Both the position numbers and the translations under genes were made by a program. Positions 12,001 through 24,000 of a stretch of 31,939 nucleotides of DNA are shown in pieces (the first letter of the stretch is position 1; every line of letters begins with the position of its first letter). The DNA comes from Saccoglossus kowalevskii (lineage: Eukaryota > Hemichordata > Enteropneusta > Harrimaniidae), in the NCBI RefSeq assembly GCF_000003605.2, contig NW_003109107.1, positions 87,342 to 119,280 on the forward strand, read 5' to 3'. Below the pieces are notes generated by a model. The model did no database searches. It saw only the letters and a program-made list of their open reading frames with translations, and had not been told where the DNA came from.

Positions 12001-15000
12001 GAAAATGTACAATTATATATATCCCCTCAGACCGAGGGATCCATTATCGACAAAACAAAATAATTTATATCTTTCTTACACTAAGAGATCCATTATTGGC
12101 AAAAAAAAAACAATTTATATGTATTGTTGTCAGACAAAAGAATCCATTCATTATCAACAACAAAACAATTATATATATATCTCTTACACTGAAGAGATCC
12201 ATTATTGGCGATTTTACAGTCTCAGGACCAAAAAAAAAGAAGGAATGTAAGAATACTTTACTTTTAACACTTCCTATACAATATACTGCAAAGTAATAAT
12301 TTTTCCGGTAATAACAATTTTGTCACCATATTTTGCTATTTTCCATGATTCACAAAAGCGACAACAAATTTAGTTCTTGCATAAATAAAGTGGCCCTAAA
12401 GTATTTTTTCAGCAAAAATTAATTTTGATTAAAACGAACTTTACTCCATTGTGGTAATGCACATCCAAAACAAGACTTTTAACACCAAATGTGAAAGTCA
12501 TCAGACATCAAGCAACAAAGTTTCCTTATACACCAGTAACGCATAGGTTTCGTCTGTAGACCAAAATGATCAGCGCCCTCTACAGTTTATTTAAAGGATG
12601 CAGGAAAACAAACTTGGCAAATAACTGCTATTCACGCTTCTTTGACATCTGAACCTCACACAAATTCACTAAATGGATAAGTCCTATCCTCGGGGGCGGA
12701 CATCCGGGCATTTTCACCGCCTGGCGACCCGCGGCGGTGAAAACAAAGGCCCAAAACTCGCAGAAAACGGTACTTTGGGATGATTGTTGAGACTCCTCTG
12801 AACAGTGTAACAAGATTAGCCCTACGTGTGTAACATATATAAATTTGGTTGTTCAGGATTACTTCAAAGTTGAGTTTGTGTTGTTTTCTCGAATTTTCAC
12901 CGGCTCGACCAGCGTTCCAAAGCAGCGCGCACAGAGCCCATAGAAATGCATGTACAGTGGTGCGCGTCGTAGCAACGTGGAACGTCTGTGACGTAGCTCC
13001 GCCCCCGAGGATAGGAAGTAATACTAATGTATGGTTGAATATTACTAAATACAATACTTTCATCTAGCTTAGTTAATCACTAACATTATGTCAACATTTG
13101 CGTTAGTGATTATTTTATCAACCATCAAAAATAAACACTGCCAAATCATACATCCTGATCAATGCATGTCGGACCACAATAACTTAAACTAAAAAATAAA
13201 AGTTTCCATGACTACATAATGTAAACAGTGAATAAAAACTCCTATGTACTGTGGATCTCATTATGAAGGTAAGAAGAAAAAACGCAATGTGATTAGTGCT
13301 CTGGTGCTGCTTAAATGCATAGCTATCCGTGATTTAGTAGTTAATACTGAAGTTAGGGTTTCTGATTGACAGGAAGACTTACCCTCTCTTCCGCTAACCA
13401 CTTCTGTTCTTGTATTTCAGTTATTCTAGCAAGTAACTCATTAGTTTCCTCATTGATTGCAGTATTCGACACTTCCGATGTGGCAGGCTGCAGATGAAAG
13501 AAATCAAAGAAAGCTTAGAATAAGCTCCCAGGCACTGAAGGTATTGGAAGCAAAGACTGAATCAAAGAAAGTTTGGTCATATTTGATTGAATAAATGCAA
13601 ATGAGTTCATTGAAACTGTTATGTTACATTATACATACTTTTAACATATTCTTACATACTGTAAAATACTTTATTTTAGCTGGAATAATTTTTCGCTGAA
13701 TAGACTTTTTGTGTGTTTTGTATGGAATTTATTTTCACTGATGTTTGACGAGTTGAACGTAAAGTATCGGAAAAAAGGTATATTCGCTGAAGTTTATTTT
13801 CACTGGATCATTCTTTCAGCGAAAATAGCGAAAATTCCAAGTGTAAATAAAGTATTTTACAGTATTTAACAGATAGTGGTTCCTTATGAATAGCAGCAAC
13901 AACAAACATGTGTCATAAAATGGCTAATTATTTTTTTTATGAATAATTAGTAACACAATCATATTAATCAACCACCAGGCAGCTAGTATCTCTGTAATTA
14001 ATTTCATTATGCTAATAAGGTAATTAATATGCAGAGATTTGTGACAACAGAGAAATTGGGTGGAGCTTTTTTTGCCTTCACTAAGAAGTCTTCAAATGTG
14101 TACGTTGAAGCTACATTTGTAGATGCTAAGCTCTCCTCAGGACTCCCTAAGTAACAGTTAATATGTATCGTTAGGATGAAACATTCATTGAAAAGCTGCT
14201 TTCCCACAACATGCGTGATAGTAAAGCTAAACGACATCCACTATATTTTGAATGAATTAATGGAGGTTGGCTTTTAAGATGCTATTTCAACAAGAATATA
14301 CATGGTTCTGATAACCACACCCTACATAAGTACCTCAAATTTATTATTAAATTTAAATTACTATTGAATTTATTGACCACTCTAAATTGTTTTTCGCCTA
14401 AACATGGGAAAAATGGTGCAAAATCACATAAGAATCTGAATTTATTATCGCGAATTTTGGCCAAATGTGGGAAGCCTTTACTACATCATTTAACACAGAG
14501 TGAACGATCACCAATGAAGAGAAAATAAAATAAGGTTTGAATTGAACTGCATGTTATCAGAACTGTGTCATTTTTTTTTTGAGGGGGGGGGGGGGCTAAC
14601 CATTAATTCTGGTGTGAGGTCGCTATTCACCAGACTGGTTCATCTGGCTAAAGACTTGCAATTTACAGTGACTACAATAAACATTTTTATAAATATTATG
14701 ATGTTGGTTGGTTGTGAATTCAAACCATCTCCTAATTACCTCGTTTCATTATTTACTTCAATCAATTTTTGTAAATTTGGTTTGCGAAAATTATCAATGG
14801 CTGACTATACCTGATTGTGTTCCGAGTTGTCCTTCAAACTGGTCCCCCATGACGATACGCTGCTACTGTCGCCTACGTGCCTCTCGTCAGAATTGTAATG
14901 ATGAAACAATTCATCTACGCTGGTTTTCATTCCACTGTTCTCTGATAGGATCTCCTGCAGCCTCTCCTGCAGTTTCTCTGCACGCTTTCTTTCAAGGTGT

Positions 15001-18000
15001 AACTGTCGCTTCAGATCCTTGACCTGAAATCATGATCATAACAATTGTATTTGTTGCATGGGACCCATACCCAATATGATATCTAGCGATGACGACCACC
15101 TGCTCAAAATTCTGGTATTGACAGAAAATCATAGATTGAACAAGTTACAAAATTTGTAATTTGGTGAAATGAAATTCACAAAGGAAATCAGGAACAACAT
15201 TTTTGTTTGTGCCACATACAATTTTATTTTTTTCCCCGAAGACCGACCTCCCCAGCAATCAACTAGCTGAATCAACATGATTTTCAGGGGATTCCATTTT
15301 GATTCAGAATTTCTACAAAATCAGTCCTGTTTAAAAGGCGAGAGTGCCGGAGGTTCATTCTGATATCACAAACAATTATCAAGTTACAAGTGCATTAATT
15401 ATACAATGACAGATGAGATGAACACTGAATTAATTATAAAACATGTGACGAAAATTGTCGCAATAATTAATTAATAAACAAAGAAACTGTACACCAAAAC
15501 GTACGGAGTACACAGATAAAACAAGATACAATCTAGTACAAAAAATAAGACTTGCAATATTTTTCAGGTTGGGTGACTCATTAGATGTATTTCTGGTCTG
15601 ATCAGAGAGAAAAAACGGTCCAAAAATAATATGATGATTCACTGTATCATAAGAGTCTTGAATTCAGGTGTTTGGGATGATGACTCAATCCCTTAAAAAA
15701 GATGCGTCTTCAAAGAGTGGTTGTCAGTGCTAGCTTTGTGACAGACACAGAAAATGGTAATGGGAGCACTGGAAGCTTTTTCAGATAAACACCTATCTTA
15801 AGACCATTGAAAGAAGATAATCAAACATTCAAAAGTTGAATTTTCACAGCAAGAAGATGATCAAAAGTTCAATTTTTATGGCAATTTAATTTCATTATTA
15901 TATGGAAATTTGTTAGAATTCAAACTGGGGAAAACTTACATTAAACAAATGATTTCTGTTATGAAAAAAAAACTTGTAAAGCAGTGACATTATTTTTAGT
16001 TTGTACATATATGTGCAGGTGACTGAACACTCAAAACCACTTGAAGGTATAAATACTGTACACATGAAAAATTTATTTATTCCCATTCCACGCGCACATC
16101 TTTTTCATTGAAGGGCCAACAACTTCACAGTAAGGAATGGGTGCCTGGAAAACGTTAATCACGGAAATCATGACAGCATTATTTCTAATCCCTAAACATC
16201 TGTTTTTGTGTTCCTCATTGACACTCAATGATAACTAATAATTCATTGGGATCATGTTGATCAACAAATGAACAAAACAAAATTGAACAAAGTAGCATTT
16301 AGAAAGGTGGAAACATCGTAACATACGACAATCTGGATCACTGACAAAGTGACAGACAATGGGGCAAAGTGACATTGCAAGGTTCACTAGTTTCATCAGG
16401 TATTGAAAACAAATAAAATGTCGTACATTTTAATTAAAAACTATAAATCAAAAAGTGGATGACTTAATTTCTGCCAGGTAAAACTTCAAAAGGAAATTTT
16501 AAGTAGGCATTGACCTTCTCGGAAATGAAGATGTCATTTTGATGATGAAGCGGAGAATTCAGAGAAATCGAAGATCAGAAGACAACATTATATAACATTG
16601 TGATGTAAAATCAAGCAATTGTAAATTACCACATGAATGGGAATAGACACCACTCACCATAGAAAAACCTTTCTTCTCGGCTATCTTTTTCTCTTCAAAC
16701 ATATCTTTTGTTTCCTAGCAACAGCCAACATGAGAGAAAGAATCCTTTAATTGTATGTTGCATGGCCTGTTAGTTTGACGAATGGAGGTCAGTTCAATGC
16801 AATCATAAAGAGTAACCTAGTTCATTGTCCATCGCTTATTGCATGAATGAATTTGGGTCACAGCAGAATGTCGCAAAATGAACGCTGACTTATGAGGGCG
16901 CTGTCAGCAGGGAATTTTCCACATGTTATACATGTGACAATGTTGATGCAACATTTTGCACAATTTGAAGTAATTTTTTTTTTTATAATTTAGATGTAAA
17001 TTTTGGTCTGAATGGGTATAATTTTCTATTAGCTAGAGGTCTTGATCAAAATCTATAAAAATATATTGGACAAATTATGCAAGTTTATTTTGCGAATAGA
17101 GACAATTGTTGACTTTGGTTCTCAAGAGAATAAATTTAGACGAATCTTACCAATTTTGGGGATTATGAAATAGCCGACCAAAGAATATCATCAACATAAC
17201 AACAACATATGGAGTACAATGCAATTCTCAAAGTACGCTACTCTATCTCCATAGTTATAATTTGAATTATCTGCGTTGTGATAGTTTCCATCTGGAAACA
17301 CTTACTTGTTTTGCATTCTCAATGTCTTTGTTTTTTCCTTCTATTTGTTCCTCTAATGATTTAATGATGTCATCTTTCACATTCAACTCATCATGTTTGA
17401 CCTTTAATGAGAGAATCACATTTGCGATTATGTCACAATAGCGCACATGACAACAAGCATAACAAAGAAGGGAATCCAAACATAGATACTGATTAGTGAT
17501 ATACAGCTGTGCTTCCCTATCATATTGAATATTCATTTATAATTTATTGTGCTAGGGAGTAAAAATTCATTGTGCTAGGGGGACAAAATTCATTGTGCTA
17601 GGCGGGCATAATTCCTTGTGCTAGGGAGGCAAATTTGATAGGGAGGCATGATTCACTGTGCTAGGGAGATATAATTAACTGTGCTAGAAAAGCATACTTA
17701 ATTGTGCTAGAAAGGCATACTTAATTGTGCTAGGAAGGCATACTTAATTGTGCTAGAGAGGCATGATTCACTGTGCTAGGGAGGCATGATTCACTGTGCT
17801 AAGTAGGCATGATTCACTGTGCTAGGGAGGTATAATTCATTGTGCTAGGGAGGCATAATTCATTGTGCTAGGGAGGCATAATTCATTGTGCTAGGGAGGC
17901 ATAATTCATTGTGCTAGGGAGGCAAAAATTGTTGCGCCAGAGACATAATTGTGCTAGAAAGACATAATAATTTGTGCTAGGGAGGCATAACACACTGTTA

Positions 18001-21000
18001 CATAGAGGACATAATTCACTGTGCTAGGGAGGCATAATTTTTTGTTCTATGGGACTTTTACTTCAGTATTTGAAATAGATCAAACAATAATGAATGTACC
18101 TCAATTTCTTTGTTGTGAATTTCCTTTAAGTCTTCTTCAATTTTTAGATGTTCTTCTTCTTTCTGTTTCAACAATTCCTTGAATCAACGATGACAGAATA
18201 TTCATTAATGTCTTCATTGATTGGTAAACATGCACGAGTAGAATCATTGGCAACTCTAAAATGATTTTACAAAAATTGTCTGATTTGCAATTTACAACTT
18301 TATCATCCTAGGACAGCTCTGCTTGTTTTTTGGACCAATCACTATTTAATAACAACTGACCTGACGGACGAAATAGCTCAGCTGTCCTACAAGAACACTG
18401 TGGTAGCCAAGTCTAGAACAGATAGTTCACAAAATTAATGTACACCTCAAGGGTTCAAAAAGAATTGGAAAATATCCTTTTTTTACCACAAATGACAACA
18501 AATATTTACCAAAAATACAGCATTGAAGTTCTCATCATGAAAAGAATGAATCTGACCGACGATAGTGGACAATCACATATATGAACAGCTCCGCTCTGTC
18601 AACCGTGATGACAGCGGAGCTAAAAATTAACTACTCCAAATACTACTATTAAACATGTCTTTTAAGTTCATTTGGCCCTCTATGTTCAGATTGTAGTAGA
18701 AAAACATAGCAGAACTATTACAACCTTGCCCATTGGGAATCTAGACATAAATAAAGAATTCAGGATGTATACAAACTAGACTGTTTATCTCACTCATAAT
18801 TATCACTCTGTGAGAATATAAATTAAATAATCAACACCAAAAACAGACTTTTCCCCCCTCATATATCTTTCCCTTCATTGATATAGACAAGGTAAAAATG
18901 GGGGAAAAAAAATTAATTACTGGAAAACAGTGTGAAAAGTGTTCTAAATTTCAACAATATATATTGTAAACTCAAATTAAAATACCAAGAATACAAAAAT
19001 CATATTAGCAATATAGCAATAATAATAAAGCTAGCTATATTACACAGATATATTACGGCCAAGCAGCTATTCAAACTACCATTCAAGCGATAAATGGCAA
19101 CATAGGGTTTAACATATTCTTTAAGAGAATTCAATTCTTTCAGGTTTTAGTAGTCTCAAGGTATGTTTTTTTGATAGCAAACACTTAAGTTTTAAAATTA
19201 AAGTGTCTGGTAAATCATTGCAAATCAAGGAATCGCTAAAATCTGATTATTATCATGCTGAAGTTAGACCTGTGTGCGATGACCCTGAGTGACTTCAAAC
19301 TCAGACGAGACAGACTGATTTAAAACTGATATCAATTATTTATATGTGGCACACAGAGTTGTATAGGCCCCAAAGGGCAGTTGTCATGGTGATAGGGCTC
19401 TTATTTTAATGTGATTCAGGAGAAAGATATATAAACTTGTTAGATCTTGTTAGGTTGATGAACGTAATTGTTTCTGGTCATGGTGCTCATCAAGTTAAAA
19501 ATGTACCCATCACAAAAATAGCTACCAGTCAGCCAATGAACATAGAAACAAAAAACAAACAGATGTGTGTATACCATTATTGCTCGTCTTTGTACCAACT
19601 TTAAAACAAAATCGGTCAAGGTACAGTACAGTTATTGTGTAAGCTTTGGCATTTGTGGCAAATTGAATTGAAGCTGTGTTCACATCACTTAATTTTGTGG
19701 CATCATCGTGGTCTCAGCTTCGCAGTCTCATGGCATCAGCTTCAAAATTTGTGTCATCAGTATGACCTCATTATTTGCACACAGAAAGGCAGTAGAGAAC
19801 TAGCCATGCATGGCACAGTCCCAGTTAGCTATCGAATTTAAGATATATAGTTTTGTTTATAGTAATATAGCTGGAATATAAACATGTCAGGAATATGATT
19901 ATGATATGATGATTGTTTAACATTCAAATGCTTGACATTTGTATTTGATTGTCAAATGAGTATTGAGAGATATTGTTCTGGAACAGCATTAATTAAAACA
20001 AAATCAGTTATTTTGAATACATGTATAATGAATATATAAAATTTGAACATAGTCAAAGCATGTCAGAGATATGGCTCTAGAAGCCCATTCATTAAAACAA
20101 AATGGCCGCTAGTCAGCCATTCTGAATTCGTTCTAAAAAATAAAAAATGTTCATCAGGAACCCGTAATGTATGTACCAAGTTTGAACAAAATCCATCCAT
20201 AAATTCGGCCATTTTTAATAGGATCGTCAAACCAATATATTTGTATATCTATGACATGATGTATAATGAATATTTAAAATTTGAACATAATCAGTCACAG
20301 CAAGTCAGAGATATGGCACAAGAACCACATTCATTAAAACAAAATGGCCACCAGTCGGCCATTTTTAATCTTATCTGAAAAAACAAAGTGATGTGCATCA
20401 AGGTCCTATAATGTCCAACGTATATACCAAGTTTGAACAAAATCCATCTGTAAACAGCTGAGAAATGCTTGATTTTGATGATTTTTTAGCACAAAAATAG
20501 CCGCCATTCAGCCATCTTGGATCAGATCGTGAAACAAATTGATGTGCATATGTATAATATCGTGTATGATGTATGTGTGAAGTTTGATTATGATTGGTCC
20601 AGGCATTTCAAAGATACAGATCCGGCCGGACACACGCATGCACGGAAGCACAGAGGTCAAAACAAATGCTGTGACAAAGAAAAATTGTTTGTTTTTACAT
20701 CAATGACATAGTCGAACGTAAAATAAAACCATGTGGTCAGCAACTAACATTACAGAAATGATACAAGACGTTTTCAAATTAGATAATATAATAACCGCTT
20801 TAGATATAACCATCAAGTTAGCACAGAACATATTGTCCATGTCTCGACCTCACTCGCCAACTTTTGATGGCACCACCAGCCAATGGTAGCTATGGATTTA
20901 CGTAACTCTGTTGTTACTTTGTACTGAACCTGGTCAAAGTAATTCACATTTGTTTTGTTTCTCCAGGTTTACCACTGTAGTTTTAAATATTAAAAACATA

Positions 21001-24000
21001 GTACGATGCCATTACGTTTTAAAAACTTGCTGATCGAATTTTTAGAAACCAACGCCTGATCTTCCTCCTCCAATCTATTCCTGATGTCTACCTGCTTGAT
21101 TCCAATGGCCAACAAAGAAACAATTCATCGCCGAACATAATCAGTGAATCTTGATAATTGGATGGGGTCATGCATGATTTAGCTTGAACTGGGCGTTTAG
21201 ATTAATACAGCTTGCGTGCAAGACAGCAAAGAGCATCTGTGTGAATACATATATACGGCTAACTACGATACTTCTCAGCATTGTTTACAAATGTAAATTA
21301 CTTCTTCGTTTGATGAAGCGATGCTGATGCCACAGTGTCGCCATAATGAGGTCACAATAAAGCAAAGTAATAACCGCCTCAACTTTTTAATGTCGCAACA
21401 TTGATGCGACGCTGAAGCCACTACAATGCCATAATGATGCGATGCTGAAGCAAAGCTGATGCTGAAGTGAGGCCAAAGCTTACGCGATAACAGTACTGTA
21501 TATCAGAAAACCCAAACGGCCACCAGTCAGCCATCTTGAATTAAATCGCAAAACAAACTGACCTGAAACTGTAACCCACGATGATTGCTGTGAATACGAA
21601 GTTGAAATTTGTCAAGACATGCCTGGGAAAGAATTGATGACTTGTTCAAATCCTGATTTGGGTGTTTTTTTTTCCAAAAATGGCCACCAGTTGGTCACAA
21701 GAACCAAATACAATGAATGTCCATATGAATTCGATTATGACAAAATTGGTTAAGGCACACACAAGAAATGATGTTACAAAGACTCTCTAAAAGAAACACA
21801 AACAAATGAAAAACATAATTTGGATCAAGAGTGGATAAACCACTTTGAACGGTCAGTATTGATGTTGAAAGAGGTCATTCAAATGAAAATTAAGACGTGA
21901 CCAGATCATGATGCAATGTCAGCATTATTATTTATAAAAACTAGACAGGTGTAATTTTTATGTGTACATTAAAATTTGATGAAATCAAAGTTTGCATGTG
22001 AATAAGAAACATGTTTGAGTACCCCAAATCACAATGAGTAATTATTATTATTATTTCACGGTGTATTACACTTGCTTACAAAAGACGTAATTCGCGACAT
22101 TGTTAAATCGTGTATAAACACAGGTACATGTATGTGTAAGTCATTAGGAAAAAAAAATTCTCATTTCATATAATGGAAAACTTTTATCAAACTAGAGACT
22201 AAAAAAAATGTCAATTTTAAAAATATGTTTTTAACAATATTAGGCTTCATAACAATATAATACACAACTGTTTTATTAATTTTTCACTGAGCAAAATTTC
22301 AAGATATCAAGAAATAACTTCACACGAGAAACCAATGCACAAATAAGTTTCTGTGACATTTCAGACACCCCATTCTCAAAGAATTGTCATGTGATCCAAA
22401 TTTTCAGTATCTAAGTGGCATTAACCTACAATAATAAACATGATGAAATTGACATTTGATCTTTAATTCAGCCCGAAACTGATAACGCAGTAAAACTTAT
22501 TAAAAAATGATACAATCCAATTCACTATAAAGGGCACCGACGACACAGATAAGATACTTAAGTAGAGATAAACACAGACAGTCTTGGAGTACAAGCAGTC
22601 AGTACAACATCTGCAACGGATCAAAGTTATCTCATAGTATTACATTCACATTTCCCACGTTTACCGTATCTTGAGTTCACGGGGGACATTGATCCAATAA
22701 TTCAATAATTGATAACGACAATTCAATTCAATTCAAGTCACCATGGTACACTTATTTTGTTTGGTTCAATTTTCTCTGAGATTTTCACCTCAGATAGATC
22801 AGCATTTAAAACAATCATCAAAACATAGTAAAACAATCAGTAACTTTCCTATTAATTATTGGCAGGGCTAAATGATTAATCATGTACCAGAAACCTACTT
22901 GTGATAAATTTCCAAGCTATTGGGGTCAAGGGTCAAAACCCCAGCAAACAACCATCAAGCCAACTAGGAAACACCTTACTTTTTTGTTGACTAATCACAA
23001 CCCAGCTTATATAAATCCTTTATTCTGTGAAATGTGTTTCTTACCTCACATTCAGCTAATCTTCTTTCAAACCATCCTTTCTGGCTTTCAGTTGATGCTA
23101 AATCCTTCTCCAACTGGGGGACTCTGTCACGGAGTACTTCCAATTCCTTCCGTTCTTTCTGTATTTAACATAAAATTATGTCAATGAAGTTAAATTCTTT
23201 ATTTTAGTTTAGTATATTGTGCTGACAGTACAATGAGGAAATAGGGTAAACTGAATGGATAGCTGTACATCCTGAAACCATCATCCCTCACCAACAATCC
23301 ACACACCAAAAAACATTTGACTGCAGCACTATTTGAGGCCCACTAAAACTAATCATGACATACACTTGTACTCACCTTTTCTTGTGAAAGTTGTTCCCTT
23401 AAACTGTCCTGTTCTTTCTGAGGAAGACAGAATAAATGCATATTTTTTATAACAATATCTACACATCAAGCATACCTAATCCCAAAGAGCATTGCATTAT
23501 GTGATCTAATCTCACGGAAGAATGAATTACCATAAAGACCTAGTCTCAGAAGATTAGAATTATATGAGCTTATTCCATTAAGGATTAAAATGATTAGACC
23601 AAATCTATAGAGGAATGCATTGTGTGATCTAATCCCACAGTGATTTAGCATTATGTGACCTAATCCTGTAGTTCATTGTAGTGATGTTCACGTTAGAGAT
23701 CTTGGCACATGCCGAAACTCAGCATGAAACTCGGCACGAACTGAAATCTTTATGAGAACATATACTGATTCATACAAGTATGACATGACGACAGAGGAAA
23801 GTGCAGCTATGTATGGTCAGATGCTGTAGTAATAAATGAAATGAAATGAATGCACAATGTCTTCAGTGACGCATATTTATGTACTGCTGCAACCATTTTT
23901 TTTTTTGCAATGTCAACGTAAAAAAAAGAATTGTTTTTCGAATCTTCTTTGCCGTTCATGTGCACAATGACTCGTAATAAATACCATGAAAATGTAATTT

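Larger units (their letters stand above)
11997..13382 (-). other. GRIPAP1 intron w19-w20 (1386 bp)
   Basis: A GT-AG intron, phase 0. It contains a degenerate tandem repeat at 12030-12215 and a CpG-rich inverted-repeat element at 12682-13016. The remainder is AT-rich without recognisable features. Confidence 0.88.
18178..23044 (-). other. GRIPAP1 intron w14-w15 (4867 bp), repeat-filled
   Basis: A GT-AG intron, phase 0, and the largest here. 18178-19490 holds two small inverted repeats: TAGGACAGCT at 18309-18318 with AGCTGTCCTA at 18380-18389, and a hairpin at 18587-18621. 19490-21800 is nested repeat DNA. 21800-23044 is plain AT-rich sequence. Confidence 0.88.

Noticed and set aside
12656-13063. 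135-codon minus-strand open frame, the longest in the window
   Set aside because: It coincides with the CpG-rich inverted-repeat element, whose GC-richness lowers stop frequency. It has no domain, no splice context that fits the gene, and crosses both terminal repeats.
14542-15022. Plus-strand open frames of 90-104 codons
   Set aside because: They overlap exon w18 in antisense; the minus-strand reading is near-identical to GRIPAP1 over 20 residues.
18430-18470. GGGTTCAAAAAG considered as a tRNA or SINE B-box
   Set aside because: It does not fit the B-box past the first bases, and no A-box or cloverleaf is nearby.
22882-23187. 101-codon plus-strand open frame
   Set aside because: It is the antisense shadow of exon w14, whose minus-strand reading has the GWFERRL family signature and good splice sites.
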